Assembly: GCF_003346715.1 (NCBI RefSeq)
Contig: NZ_QQPQ01000002.1
Coordinates: 62,001 to 126,000 of the forward strand
Length of the DNA: 64,000 nucleotides
Direction: 5' to 3'
DNA from: Oceanispirochaeta sp. M1
Lineage (GTDB): Bacteria; Spirochaetota; Spirochaetia; DSM-2461
The translations under genes and the position numbers were made by a program. Within the stretch, counting starts at the first letter, position 1. Each line of letters opens with the position of its first letter. Below are positions 34,040 to 43,793 of the stretch, piece by piece. The notes under the pieces were generated by a model, which was not told where the DNA came from, ran no database searches, and saw only the letters and a list, made by a program, of their open reading frames with translations.

Positions 34040-34068
34040 TGTTTTAGTTATTAAGAGGGACATGAGCC

Positions 34069-34833
34069 ATGGAAAACTCCCAAACCATAGAAAAGACAAT
34101 GATGCTGCTGGAAACTCTGGCCCTTTACGGTCCCAGCCGTGCTTCGGCAATAACAAAAATACTGGCTATTCACCGCAGCAGTGCTTACAGAATGCTTGGT
34201 TCCCTTGTGCAGCTAGGTTATGTACTCCACCATGAAGAGAGCGGCTTATACAGTCTATCTCGAAAAATGGAGAGTTTCACCGATTCCGGCTCCGCCTGGG
34301 GATGGCTGAAAAGTCTGGCAGACCCCTATCTTCAGGGTATATATGAAAAAGTAAATGAGACCATGCACCTGGCGGTACTCCATAACAACGAGATAAGTTA
34401 TCTCAGTAAGTGGGAATCAAGCAGAAGTCTGAGAGTTGTTGTTCAGTCCCAGGCAGGAGGTCATGCGCCCTTGTATTGTACTGGTCTTGGAAAGATGCTG
34501 CTTGCAGGCCAGGAGAAGGATGAGCTGGAGAGAATTGTTCAGGACATAGAATTGATACCTTTTACAGAAACAACAATCCGAACTGCCGATTCGCTTCATG
34601 CAGAGCTGAACAGAATCCGTACAGACCTGATATCCTTTGACAATGAAGAACATGAAGAGGGTGTAAGCTGTATAGCGGTCCCGCTCCTCAATAAAGAGGG
34701 GGATATTATTGCTGCCATAAGTATTACTGTTCCGACCCTGCGTTTCACCGAAGATAGAAAGAAAGAACTGCGTTCTCTTATGCGGGATGCCGGCCGCAGT
34801 ATATCCGCGATGATAGACGAATATCATATCTGA
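34069..34833 (+). CDS. IclR-family transcriptional regulator (KdgR-like)
   Basis: A 254-residue regulator: N-terminal winged helix (MMLLETLALYGPSRASAITK ... SSAYRMLGSLVQLGYV, residues about 8-60) and a C-terminal IclR ligand domain (about 80-250) with HLAVLHNNEISYLSKWESS and EEHEEGVSCIAVPLLNKEG. IclR proteins of this setting, like KdgR, respond to KDG or related sugar acids. It diverges from eda-kdgK and most likely controls them. Confidence 0.9.
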   Translation: MENSQTIEKTMMLLETLALYGPSRASAITKILAIHRSSAYRMLGSLVQLGYVLHHEESGLYSLSRKMESFTDSGSAWGWLKSLADPYLQGIYEKVNETMHLAVLHNNEISYLSKWESSRSLRVVVQSQAGGHAPLYCTGLGKMLLAGQEKDELERIVQDIELIPFTETTIRTADSLHAELNRIRTDLISFDNEEHEEGVSCIAVPLLNKEGDIIAAISITVPTLRFTEDRKKELRSLMRDAGRSISAMIDEYHI

Positions 34834-34915
34834 ATCCCTAGCTCAGAATAAAGAAAAACAACTGATTCATCAGCTTTGACAGATTCGGTTCATTCGGTTT
34901 TCGAGAAGATAATCG

Positions 34916-36520
34916 TTAATAATTATCAATACGTCTTAAGCATTCCCTGAAATGAATAATAAATTCCGTTCCTTCACCGGGAACACTGTCACAGCTGATT
35001 GTTCCGCCAAGCCCCTGAGTCACAAGATTGTAGACAATATGCAGTCCCAGTCCGCTTCCCCCGCCGCTCCCTCTTCTGGTTGTAAAAAAAGGATCAAACA
35101 CCCGGTCCATTATTTCCTTTGTCATCCCATGACCTGTGTCTCTAAAGCTGAGAATAAGATCATCGGATCCTTTTTTCAGAGAGATGTATATTCTCCCTTC
35201 CTCTTTTACCGAAAAAGCATGAAGAACTGCATTCTGAACCAGATTAGTTATTATCTGTGACAGCATTCCTGGAATACTGTTAATTTCCAGAGTCTCATCA
35301 CATTCGAGACGAATTTTAATTCTACGTTTCGTATAAAGTGGTTTCAGACTTTTTTTAAGATCCTTCAGATAATCAAGCACCATGAAACACCGTGCTTCCT
35401 GATAACTTTGATCCACTGCAATCTGTTTGAATCCCTTTATAAGACCCGCCGCCTTTTCCATGTTGGAGAGCATAATATCAGAGCTGTCTTTCAAGTTCTT
35501 CAGATAGGAGGAAAACTGCTCCTGAGTCAGATTTTCATTTATGAATAAGGTATTCAACTCATCTATCTGCCCAATCATATGGGATGAAGCAGTAACACCG
35601 ATACCTACAGGAGTATTTATTTCATGGGCGATACCCGCAACCAGCTCACCAAGAGAGGCCATTTTTTCAGACTGAATCAGATGATCCCTGGTAAGTATCA
35701 ATTCATTGAAGATGGATTCAATATTCCGAGCCAGATCACCAAGCTCATCATTTCTCTCTATATCTATTACAACTGCTTCTGAGGATAAAAGCATTTGGGA
35801 AAGGGACGAATTTATCTGTACCATATCTCTTGCAATCTTTTGAGAAAGACTCAGTGTGATAATAAGCATGACTCCGATAATGATAAAAGCCAGAAAAAGG
35901 GTAACAAGAAGACCAACCTTTCTGATATGGGATATTTCAGTCTCTATCAGATATAGTTCCTCATTCAAGATTCTGACACTATTATCCAGAATATAATCCA
36001 GCTGAGCATAATTTGTCCTGAATTCATCTGCAAGGAACCTGAGCCTTACCCAATCTACTTCTTCTATAAATGAAGGGGCATTGAAGAGAGTACTGAAGAG
36101 TATATTATCAAATACAGCAGAATCTGAGAGCAGCGTCTTGATATCTGAATAGGTTGTACTGAGAACAGCATATTGTTCAAATGTAATAGTTTCCAGACTT
36201 TCTATTGTACCAATTGCTTTGCCTATCTGAGGATTTAAAAAAGGCAGAATAGAGAGGCGATCCAGATATACATAATGGATCTCCAGGTTTTTCATCTGTA
36301 TTTCCAGGACGTACCAACTATCTTCAAGAGGTCTATCCATAAAGATTTCAGCACCTGAGATTCTCACAGCTTGAGATTTTTCTGACAAAATCTCAAGTTC
36401 TTTCTTCTCCCATTCAATATCACGCAGTAATCCTGTGACAGAGAGATAGATAATAAATGCAAATAAAAAACCTACACTGTTGAGCAAAATAAGGGAAACC
36501 AGTTTCAATTTAATTTTCAT
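34916..36520 (-). CDS. Membrane sensor histidine kinase (orphan)
   Basis: A 534-residue kinase. Helices at about 8-30 and 203-228 flank a helical extracytoplasmic region; a HAMP-like segment (about 230-285) leads to the dimerisation box with phospho-accepting His in ASLGELVAGIAHEINTPVG (about residue 300). The ATPase domain has N box (QIITNLVQNAVLHAF), DTGHGM and GSGLGLHIVYNLV. AIAHEINTPVGI-type kinases often read redox or light-like signals. No response regulator lies beside it. Downstream of the GPH symporter gene on the same strand, separated by a structured spacer. Confidence 0.9.
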   Translation of the reverse strand: MKIKLKLVSLILLNSVGFLFAFIIYLSVTGLLRDIEWEKKELEILSEKSQAVRISGAEIFMDRPLEDSWYVLEIQMKNLEIHYVYLDRLSILPFLNPQIGKAIGTIESLETITFEQYAVLSTTYSDIKTLLSDSAVFDNILFSTLFNAPSFIEEVDWVRLRFLADEFRTNYAQLDYILDNSVRILNEELYLIETEISHIRKVGLLVTLFLAFIIIGVMLIITLSLSQKIARDMVQINSSLSQMLLSSEAVVIDIERNDELGDLARNIESIFNELILTRDHLIQSEKMASLGELVAGIAHEINTPVGIGVTASSHMIGQIDELNTLFINENLTQEQFSSYLKNLKDSSDIMLSNMEKAAGLIKGFKQIAVDQSYQEARCFMVLDYLKDLKKSLKPLYTKRRIKIRLECDETLEINSIPGMLSQIITNLVQNAVLHAFSVKEEGRIYISLKKGSDDLILSFRDTGHGMTKEIMDRVFDPFFTTRRGSGGGSGLGLHIVYNLVTQGLGGTISCDSVPGEGTEFIIHFRECLRRIDNY

Positions 36521-36626
36521 ACATACCTTTCACACTAATGATAATCTGAAATAGTATGAAAACCCAATAAAAGGATCATTTTAATATTGATCAAAAACCA
36601 AAGTATATACTTGATAAGTACATGAA

Positions 36627-36693
36627 GGCAGGACTGGCATGCCGCATCTATCTCAGCTTTTTGGGCTGTAAAGCTGAGAGTTCGGGTCCTGCC
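36627..36693. other. Compact multi-stem structured element
   Basis: GGCAGGAC (36627-36634) pairs with GTCCTGCC (36686-36693). Inside are the palindrome GGCATGCC (36636-36643) and a 9-bp hairpin CTCAGCTTT (36652-36660) / AAAGCTGAG (36670-36678). This makes a three-way-junction-like fold on either strand. It lies in the 189-base gap between the symporter stop and the kinase start, with no T-run long enough for a classic terminator. It could be a processing or regulatory RNA structure, or a DNA element. Confidence 0.55.
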
Positions 36694-36709
36694 GGGACCA
36701 GAAGGATTA

Positions 36710-38041
36710 TCAGCTAAGCTGCTCAATGATTTTTTTATGCTCCTGATCTGTCAATGTGTAAAACAGCATTGGGATCACAGACAAGGCAGCACCCAATGCA
36801 GGGAGCAGAGTCATGGTGAGCATAATGCCGTTGAGAGCCTCGGGAGTCTGTTCAATATTGGGAATATAACCTGAAAATTTAAGTACCATACCTACAAAAA
36901 AACTGGCGGCACCCATTTTAAGTTTGCTTACAAATGTCAGTGATGCAAAAATGATTCCTTCATTACGGACACCTGTTTTGGCCTGGGCATATTCAATGGT
37001 ATCGGCCATCATTGAAGTTCTCAGAACAAGAGGGATTCCTAAAAGAACACCAATGATGAAAGTCAGTAGAACAATAAGAACCATGTTCCCTGAAGCACAT
37101 GCAAAATAAGCTATAACAAAAAGAAAAGAAGCAAGGGCAGAAGTAGCAATAAGAATACTCCGGCCCGTATATCGGCGTCCCAGGGCAGGAGCAATACCGC
37201 AGCCTATACCCGAAGCAACAAGGACAGTACCTGCCAACAGAGCCATATATCCTTCATCCCCAAGATTATAGGTTGCATAAAAGATCCCTGCAGTTATAGG
37301 CAGGTTAATCAGTACACTCAGCAAACTGGAAAGAAGAAGGAGGAGAAGAGGCTGATTCTTGAAAAGAGAATCCAGTATATCCTTCACTCTTACCTTGTGT
37401 TCCTTTTTATTCAACATCTCCATAACACGTTCAGTGGTTCCGAAGAAGCCCTGAAGCAGGAGAGGAACTGCAACGATACAAAATGCAACGATTGCCCAGA
37501 AATAGCCTTTGGCTTCATCCCCTCTGCCAAATAGCATTTTAAGGGGAATCACAAGAAATACAGGGAGAGCTGATCCTATAACATTGAATATACGACCGCT
37601 GGCAATAAGAGATTTTCTCTCATTGGAATCCGCAGTCATCCGGCTGCTGAGAGTCCATAGAGGAATATCCACGGCAGTATAGGCCATTCCCCAAAGAATA
37701 TATGTTACTGAGGCATAGACTATTTTCATTACAGGAGACAGATCAGGATTCGTAAAAAGCAAGACTGTGAACAGCGCTATAGGTATGGAACAATAGAGAA
37801 TATAGGGTCGGCACTTTCCCAGGCGAGTCTTGGTTTTATCAACAACGACTCCCATAAGAGGGTCATTGACAGCATCCCAGACTCTAGCCACCAGAAAAAG
37901 AGTTCCTGCTGCTGCAGCCGAGATACCAAGAACATCTGTATAAAAAATCATAAGATATAGATTCACAAAATTATAAATCATGGTCTGGCCCATCAGGGCT
38001 GTGGAAAAAGCATACTTTTCTTTACGGGGAAGATAAGCCAT
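36710..38041 (-). CDS. GPH-family sugar:cation symporter (MelB-like)
   Basis: A 443-residue membrane protein with about 12 helices. The N-terminal KEKYAFSTALMGQTMIYNFVN and ARVWDAVNDPLMGVVVDKTKTRLGKCRPYIL (in part: DAVNDPLMGVVVDKT) are the hallmark of glycoside-pentoside-hexuronide:cation symporters. It would import a sugar, glycoside or polyol. It follows the transketolase terminator in the same direction and probably supplies the substrate for the operon at 38157-44924. Confidence 0.9.
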   Translation of the reverse strand: MAYLPRKEKYAFSTALMGQTMIYNFVNLYLMIFYTDVLGISAAAAGTLFLVARVWDAVNDPLMGVVVDKTKTRLGKCRPYILYCSIPIALFTVLLFTNPDLSPVMKIVYASVTYILWGMAYTAVDIPLWTLSSRMTADSNERKSLIASGRIFNVIGSALPVFLVIPLKMLFGRGDEAKGYFWAIVAFCIVAVPLLLQGFFGTTERVMEMLNKKEHKVRVKDILDSLFKNQPLLLLLLSSLLSVLINLPITAGIFYATYNLGDEGYMALLAGTVLVASGIGCGIAPALGRRYTGRSILIATSALASFLFVIAYFACASGNMVLIVLLTFIIGVLLGIPLVLRTSMMADTIEYAQAKTGVRNEGIIFASLTFVSKLKMGAASFFVGMVLKFSGYIPNIEQTPEALNGIMLTMTLLPALGAALSVIPMLFYTLTDQEHKKIIEQLS

Positions 38042-38090
38042 AGGAACTCCTCATTGCATCAACAACTGAACAACTGTAGACAGAATAAAA

Positions 38091-38118
38091 CAAAAAAAGG
38101 TCCGGGGAAACCCGGACC
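38091..38118 (-). terminator. Terminator after the transketolase gene
   Basis: On the minus strand GGTCCGGG, loop TTTC, CCCGGACC (complement of 38099-38118) followed by TTTTTTTG (complement of 38091-38098). It separates the transketolase gene from the symporter gene, which may have its own promoter or depend on read-through. Confidence 0.9.
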
Positions 38119-38156
38119 TCCTAAAAATATCTCTTAATTACTTACAAATGTGAAAA

Positions 38157-40190
38157 TTAAGCGAGAAAATCTATTACCTGATTAAAAACATTCTCTGCAG
38201 TATAACCCAGTTTTTCATCCAGAACTGCAGCAGGAGCACTGAAACCGAAACTGTTCAGACCAAAGACTTTTCCCGTAGCTCCAACAAGACCCTGCAGAGT
38301 TACAGGCAGACCAGCGGTCATACCGAATGTAGGAATTCCGGCAGGAAGAACTTTGCTCTGGTAAGCAGCGGTCTGGTTCCTGAAAAGACCTTCAGAGGGA
38401 GCTGAAACAACCTGAACCTTCAGACCTTTCTTCTCTCTTAAAAGAGCGGCACCACTAACGAGGGTGGATACTTCAGATCCTGAAGCCACGAGAACAACAT
38501 CGGGAGTTCCCCCTGCTTCCTCAACGATATAGGCACCTTTCTCAGCATTGAAGGCTTCGGAGACTCTGTCGCCGGAAGCGGCGGGCAGCTCGGTGATATT
38601 CTGTCTGGACAAGATCAACGCCGTGGGAGAATCCTTGTTTTCCAAGGCCATTTTCCAGGCAACAGTTGTTTCCTGGGCATCCGCAGGACGGAGAACCAGG
38701 GTAGAGTTTTTATGAGAATGATTCTGAAGCTGTTCCATCAGTCTCAGCTGAGCTTCATGCTCAACAGGCTGGTGGGTAGGTCCGTCTTCTCCAACGCGGA
38801 ATGCATCATGAGTCCAGACATAGATGACCTGCAGTTCCATAAGAGCAGCAGTTCTCAGTGCGGGCTTGATGTAGTCAGAGAATACAAAGAAGGTACCACA
38901 GGCAGGAATGATTCCACCGTGGAGAGCCAGACCGTTACAGATGGAGGCCATGGTAAGTTCACAGACACCGGACTGGAGGAAGGCTCCGCCGAAATCGTCT
39001 TTTGTGATGGCTCTTGTCTTCTTCAGGAATCCGTCGGTCTTATCAGAGTTACTGAGGTCGGCGGAAGAAACAATCATGTTTTCCACGTTTTCAGCGAGGA
39101 CACTCAATACGGAAGCCGATGCTGCTCTGGTTGCAGAACCAGATTTCTGCTCAATGGCTTTCCAGTCGATGGCAGGGAGTTTCTTGCTGTAAAACTGTTC
39201 CAGTTTGGCAGCAAGAGCGGGGTTGGACTTGGCCCATTCGCCCTGTTCTGCCTTTTTGGCAGCAGCAGCGGCTGTCTTGGCCTTGATAACGCCGTCCAAC
39301 CATTCCTGAACTTCAGGAAATATAACAAAGGGATTCTCTGCATCTCCACCGAGGTTTTTGATGGTCTTCTCAAAGGAAGCACCGGCAGCACTCAGGGGCT
39401 GACCGTGTGTAGAAACTTCACCTTCAAAGTTGGCACCTTCTGCTGTTACAGCACCCTTACCCATAATGGTTTTTCCGATAATAAGAACCGGTTTGTCACC
39501 GGGCTTGTTGGCTTCAGTCAAAGCGCCTCTGATGGCGTCAGCATCATTACCTGCAATTTCCAGGACTTTCCAACCCCAGGCCTTGTATTTCTGAGCAGTA
39601 TTTTCTGATGTTACTTCTTTAACTGTTGTGGACAGCTGAACATCATTTGAGTCATAGAACATAACAAGGTTATTCAGTCCGAGGTTTCCGGCAATTCTAC
39701 CAGCACCCTGTGAAATTTCTTCCTGAACACCACCATCAGAGATAAAGGTATAGATTTTATGATTCATCCATTCACCGAATTTATCCTTCAGGAATTTTTC
39801 GGCAATGGCGGCACCGACTGCAAATGTATGTCCCTGTCCCAGGGGGCCGGATGTATTTTCAACACCCCGGGAAAAGTCTACTTCGGGATGCCCGGGAGTG
39901 GGAGATCCCCACTGTCTGAAATTGGAAAGCTCATCCATGCTGTAATGTCCGTAAAAGGACAGGATGGAATAAAGCATAGGGCTCATATGCCCGGGATCTA
40001 GGAAAAATCTGTCTCTGTTGATCCATTTACCATCACTGGGGTCAAAATTCATAAACTCTGAAAACAGAACATTGACGAAATCGGCTCCACCCATAGCTCC
40101 GCCGGGGTGACCTGATTTTGCTTTCTCAACCATAGCGGCAGAGAGGATACGGATATTGTCCGCTCCCTTGTTGATAACTTCGTTACTCAC
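38157..40190 (-). CDS. tkt: Transketolase
   Basis: A 677-residue thiamine-diphosphate enzyme that moves two-carbon ketol units between sugar phosphates. Conserved parts: AKSGHPGGAMGGADF at the N-terminus, ENTSGPLGQGHTFAVGAAIA, and the C-terminal transketolase motif WTHDAFRVGEDGPTHQPVEHEAQL. The TPP motif region reads TFISDGGVQEEISQGAGRIA, unlike the usual GDGxxxEG, so this may belong to a divergent branch. It is the last of five genes in a sugar operon beginning at 44924 and is followed by a terminator. A dedicated transketolase here suggests it acts on the operon's own sugar. Confidence 0.92.
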   Translation of the reverse strand: MSNEVINKGADNIRILSAAMVEKAKSGHPGGAMGGADFVNVLFSEFMNFDPSDGKWINRDRFFLDPGHMSPMLYSILSFYGHYSMDELSNFRQWGSPTPGHPEVDFSRGVENTSGPLGQGHTFAVGAAIAEKFLKDKFGEWMNHKIYTFISDGGVQEEISQGAGRIAGNLGLNNLVMFYDSNDVQLSTTVKEVTSENTAQKYKAWGWKVLEIAGNDADAIRGALTEANKPGDKPVLIIGKTIMGKGAVTAEGANFEGEVSTHGQPLSAAGASFEKTIKNLGGDAENPFVIFPEVQEWLDGVIKAKTAAAAAKKAEQGEWAKSNPALAAKLEQFYSKKLPAIDWKAIEQKSGSATRAASASVLSVLAENVENMIVSSADLSNSDKTDGFLKKTRAITKDDFGGAFLQSGVCELTMASICNGLALHGGIIPACGTFFVFSDYIKPALRTAALMELQVIYVWTHDAFRVGEDGPTHQPVEHEAQLRLMEQLQNHSHKNSTLVLRPADAQETTVAWKMALENKDSPTALILSRQNITELPAASGDRVSEAFNAEKGAYIVEEAGGTPDVVLVASGSEVSTLVSGAALLREKKGLKVQVVSAPSEGLFRNQTAAYQSKVLPAGIPTFGMTAGLPVTLQGLVGATGKVFGLNSFGFSAPAAVLDEKLGYTAENVFNQVIDFLA

Positions 40191-40283
40191 GTGTCTTCCT
40201 CTTATTTTGACGGCTTCAAGGGGTAGTAGAAGCTCGTCATTTGTTTATTGTTTTCCCATTAATTGATACAGTTAAACAGGATA

Positions 40284-40931
40284 TTACCACTTAACAGCCT
40301 CTTCGGGAAGATCTGAAAGGTCCGCTGCGAACCAATCTGCACCCCTTAATTCATCTCTTGAAAAACTTGTAGTCAGGGCCAGACATCTGGCTCCGGCAGC
40401 CCTGGCGGCCTGTACACCATTTACAGCATCTTCCACAACTAGACAGTCTTTGATATCTATTCCCAGCATACGGGCAGCCTCCAGATAAATATCAGGAAAG
40501 GGTTTTTTATGCTCTACATCAAGGCCATTGATACAGGCATCAAAATGATCCAGTGATAATCCTATTTCATTCATGGTGAAAACCATCTTTGTATGATCTG
40601 CACTGGTCGCCAGGGCACATTTCCATCCCTCTCTGCGGCAGCGTTTAACAAAAGAAGCAGCACCGGGCAGTTCTTTCAGGCGGCCCTTTATGATTTCACC
40701 GTATACGGCATAGGTTCTGGCCTTGGCCTCATCTATACTTCCCAGCTCAAATCCATAGGCTTCGGCAACACCCCCCAGATAGCGGTTTTCACCGGCACCC
40801 ACAAAGGGGAGAAAATCCTCAGCCTTCACTTCAAGACCTTTTTCAGCAAACATTTTCATGGCGGCTTCACAGATAAACTCCTCCGAGTCAGCCAGCACAC
40901 CATCCATATCAAATAAAACTGCTTTCAGCAT
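40284..40931 (-). CDS. HAD-superfamily phosphatase/phosphomutase (beta-PGM-like)
   Basis: A 215-residue HAD-IA hydrolase with motif I LFDMDGVLADSEE (nucleophile Asp8), motif II KCALATSADH near residue 110, Lys in EHKKPFPDIYLEAARMLG, and motif IV CLVVEDAVNGVQAARAAG. The DxDGVLADS form and cap domain match beta-phosphoglucomutase and sugar-phosphatases. It lies between the kinase and transketolase genes and could dephosphorylate or isomerise a sugar phosphate of the pathway. Confidence 0.88.
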   Translation of the reverse strand: MLKAVLFDMDGVLADSEEFICEAAMKMFAEKGLEVKAEDFLPFVGAGENRYLGGVAEAYGFELGSIDEAKARTYAVYGEIIKGRLKELPGAASFVKRCRREGWKCALATSADHTKMVFTMNEIGLSLDHFDACINGLDVEHKKPFPDIYLEAARMLGIDIKDCLVVEDAVNGVQAARAAGARCLALTTSFSRDELRGADWFAADLSDLPEEAVKW

Positions 40932-40967
40932 AATTCCTCACATTTTTACGGCAGATGCCGTTGATTC

Positions 40968-42401
40968 TCAGTTAACAGGGGCAGGTTTATATTCAACAAT
41001 ATCCTGAGTCTTACGCAGCAGATCCCTACCCTGCTGAATTGATGTTATTTCACCGGAAGCCAGAATCTGAATCATAATATTACCCAGAGCCGTCGCCTCT
41101 CCCGGACCGGCAAATACAGTTCGCCCTGAGATCTCGGCAGTCAGTTCACAGAGAAGCGTATCCCTGCAGCCGCCGCCCACGATATAAAGCTCATTATATT
41201 TTTTGGATGTTATATCTTCCAGAGCATCAATTGTAGCCGCATAGGTCTCGGCAAGTCCCTGAAAAATACCACGGACAAATTCACCTATAGAAGAGGGAGC
41301 CTTCCAGCCGTTCTTTACACAGAATTTTCTGATGCGTTCCGGCATGGGATCATCAATGGATGAAGGAGCAAAAAAGCTCTGATCATTGGGATTAAGATGC
41401 CAGTCGACAGGACCGTTTGCCCTTGCCATATCAGACAACTCATCCCAGCTGTACTTCTTCTCATATTCATCCCAGTAACCCTTGGATTCCTGAAGAATCC
41501 ACATACCCATAATATTCTTTAAAAGACGTGTGGTTCCACTGACGGTTCCTTCATTGGTAAGGTCATAACTGAAGGTTTTATCATTAATCACAGGAGTCTC
41601 TGATTCAACACCTAAAAGAGACCATGTCCCGGAACTGATAAAAAGATTGTCTTTTCCCTCTTCCACAGGAACCGCAGCAACAGCGGATGCCGTGTCATGG
41701 GCTCCCACAGCAACAACCCTGATAGACTCAGGAGCATTCAGTTCATCTGCAACATGAGGAGCCAGGCTTCCGATAACAGAACCTGAAGGAACGATCTCTT
41801 CAAAGATATCTGAAGGGATTCCAAGCTTCTCCATCAATTCTGTATCCCACTCTCCCGTATGGGGATTCATAAGCTGGGTGGTGGAGGCATGGGTAAACTC
41901 ATTTTTCATTACACCCGTAAGCCAGTAATTCAATAGGTCAGGAATTGAAAGGTAATGCTTTACTGCAGACAGAATTTCGGGAGAATCCCGTTTCATTGCC
42001 CAGAGCTGATAAAGGGTATTGAACTGATTAAACTGAATACCTGTCCTGTCATAAATTTCTTTCCGGGGTACTACCTTGAATACTTCTTCCATGGCTGTAT
42101 CCGTTCGGCTGTCCCTATACATATATGGATTTCCGATGAGGGCACCATTCTTATCCAGAAGTCCATGATCCACTCCCCAGGTATCAATTCCGATACTCAC
42201 AATATCTTCAGGATAAAGCTTAACAGCTTCTTTAATTCCCTTCTTTATCTCATTGAAGATAGCAAGGATATCCCAATACACACTGTCTCCCAGACGAATA
42301 TTCCAGGTGGGAAAACGGTTCGTAACCTCAAAGCCTTCAAGGTTTCCAACAATAACCCTTCCATTGGATGCTCCCAGATCCACAGCAATATATTTCTTCA
42401 T
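40968..42401 (-). CDS. Rhamnulokinase-like FGGY carbohydrate kinase
   Basis: A 477-residue kinase of the FGGY family, closest in style to rhamnulokinase (RhaB): VDLGASNGRVIVGNLEG at the phosphate-binding start, IGIDTWGVDHGLLDKNGALIG, YMYRDSRTD, GAHDTASAVAAVP and the C-terminal IVGGGCRDTLLCELTAE. RhaB members phosphorylate ketoses at O-1. No rhamnose isomerase or rhamnulose-1-phosphate aldolase is present, so the real substrate may be another 6-deoxy or straight ketose. Two upstream hairpins (42451-42472) separate it from the dehydrogenase gene. Confidence 0.88.
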   Translation of the reverse strand: MKKYIAVDLGASNGRVIVGNLEGFEVTNRFPTWNIRLGDSVYWDILAIFNEIKKGIKEAVKLYPEDIVSIGIDTWGVDHGLLDKNGALIGNPYMYRDSRTDTAMEEVFKVVPRKEIYDRTGIQFNQFNTLYQLWAMKRDSPEILSAVKHYLSIPDLLNYWLTGVMKNEFTHASTTQLMNPHTGEWDTELMEKLGIPSDIFEEIVPSGSVIGSLAPHVADELNAPESIRVVAVGAHDTASAVAAVPVEEGKDNLFISSGTWSLLGVESETPVINDKTFSYDLTNEGTVSGTTRLLKNIMGMWILQESKGYWDEYEKKYSWDELSDMARANGPVDWHLNPNDQSFFAPSSIDDPMPERIRKFCVKNGWKAPSSIGEFVRGIFQGLAETYAATIDALEDITSKKYNELYIVGGGCRDTLLCELTAEISGRTVFAGPGEATALGNIMIQILASGEITSIQQGRDLLRKTQDIVEYKPAPVN

Positions 42402-42450
42402 CAGATATCCTCTCTTTTATATATAAGATCTCTGCCGATTAAGCAGAAAA

Positions 42451-42472
42451 TCCCCGGAATTCACTCCGGGGA
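42451..42472 (-). terminator. Hairpin/attenuator between dehydrogenase and kinase genes
   Basis: TCCCCGGA-ATTCAC-TCCGGGGA forms an 8-bp stem; on the minus strand it is followed by TTTTC. It lies after the sorbose-1-phosphate-reductase-like gene and before the kinase and could reduce downstream transcription. Confidence 0.5.
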
Positions 42473-42493
42473 CTAAAATTGATTCAGTTTAAA

Positions 42494-43756
42494 TTAGATA
42501 GCTTCGGCATTGCTAAGCAGATATTTCTCTGCTTCTACATTCCATAAACCATTATGCTTCTTCACCAGTTTGTCCAGCTCTGCAAAGAGGGGATTAGATT
42601 TACCCTTCTCTTCAAAATCAATGAGTGCCGTAAGGGGCATTTTCTTATGATTATAGATCAGCTTTTTTCCACCGGGGATTTTGGGCAGATTCAAGGTAGT
42701 CTCTACAACCGCATCCAGCCCGCCGACATGTGTAATCATGGCTGAAGGATTCAGACGACCGTCACCCATCATCTCAAGGGATTCTTTCATATCATCTGTA
42801 TTTCCACCGCTTGTTCCCACAATGTGATGAAAAGCATAGTGTACATCATAAAAATTCAGCTCCGCCTTGAACTCAGTATCCGAAGGACCTGCAAAAAAGT
42901 TCAGACAACCGTCTTTAGTGAGAATTTTGTCTCCCTGTTCAACAAGAGGACGAACAGGTGCCATAACAAGTACATCATCATATCCGGCATCCCCGGTCTC
43001 AGCCATCAGATCCGCAATAGGATCGCTGCTGTCTTTAGTATTCTTATAGACAAGTTTCACACCGTTCTTTGCTGCTTCCTCCACAGTATAGATGGAAGCC
43101 GCTCTTTCCAGACGTGCATTATCAATATCGGTTACAACCAGAAGCCCCGGTTTGATGGGTGCATGAATAGCATAGTCGATTGCTCCCAGTCCCATGGGTC
43201 CCACACCTGCAAGAATGGCCAGATTTCCACCTTTACGGATTCCCATATCATGGATATAGGTTCCCTGGGGAATATGGTACATGGCATGATAGGTTCCAAC
43301 GATACAGGATACAGGTTCACTCAGTGATCCCATGAAATATGCTTCTCCCTCATAAGGAAGAAGACAGTTCATCTCCATAACTTCGTTGGGAATAATAACC
43401 TGTGTGGCATCTCCACCGATATGCTGGAAAGAATAACCGGGAGCATCCAGAGAACCCTTGTAATTCAGAGCAGGCTGAATTGAAAACTTCTGCCCGGCCT
43501 TGAACTGTTTACTCCACTTGGAACCCACTTCCAGGATTTCACCGCAGAATTCATGGCCGATAATAATGGGATTCTGATCCACATCATCGGGAACTCTCTT
43601 ATGATCCGCCCCCTGAGACGCCGCTTTATATGATGACATACAGATACTGTCAGAAATAACAGTCGCCAGAATCTCGTCGTCCTTAATCTGGGGAAGTTCA
43701 AACTCCTCCAATCTCAAATCATTCTTACCATATAGTCTTACTGCTTTAGTTTTCAT
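42494..43756 (-). CDS. Zinc-type dehydrogenase, L-sorbose-1-phosphate-reductase-like
   Basis: A 420-residue medium-chain dehydrogenase. The catalytic domain carries DSICMSSYKAASQGADHKRV and IIIGHEFCGEILEVG (zinc-binding GHE), and the NAD(P) domain has AILAGVGPMGLGAIDYAI. The SICMSSYKA pattern is the one I associate with SorE-type L-sorbose-1-phosphate reductases, longer than ordinary alcohol dehydrogenases (about 350). It would interconvert a ketose phosphate and a polyol phosphate. Second gene of the operon; the SDR gene precedes it by 37 bases. Confidence 0.82.
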   Translation of the reverse strand: MKTKAVRLYGKNDLRLEEFELPQIKDDEILATVISDSICMSSYKAASQGADHKRVPDDVDQNPIIIGHEFCGEILEVGSKWSKQFKAGQKFSIQPALNYKGSLDAPGYSFQHIGGDATQVIIPNEVMEMNCLLPYEGEAYFMGSLSEPVSCIVGTYHAMYHIPQGTYIHDMGIRKGGNLAILAGVGPMGLGAIDYAIHAPIKPGLLVVTDIDNARLERAASIYTVEEAAKNGVKLVYKNTKDSSDPIADLMAETGDAGYDDVLVMAPVRPLVEQGDKILTKDGCLNFFAGPSDTEFKAELNFYDVHYAFHHIVGTSGGNTDDMKESLEMMGDGRLNPSAMITHVGGLDAVVETTLNLPKIPGGKKLIYNHKKMPLTALIDFEEKGKSNPLFAELDKLVKKHNGLWNVEAEKYLLSNAEAI

Positions 43757-43793
43757 AGTTTTCTCCTGTGATATAGTTCTTTTTCTTTCCGAA

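Noticed and set aside
36676-36700. GAGTTCGGGTCCTGCCGGGACCA looks like a tRNA 3' end (shown here as GAGTTCGG...GGACCA)
   Set aside because: The T-stem cannot pair, there is no D or anticodon arm, and integron attC core sites are absent too.
38712-39608. 298-codon frame on the plus strand
   Set aside because: Antisense to transketolase with no family features; the transketolase frame is clearly coding.
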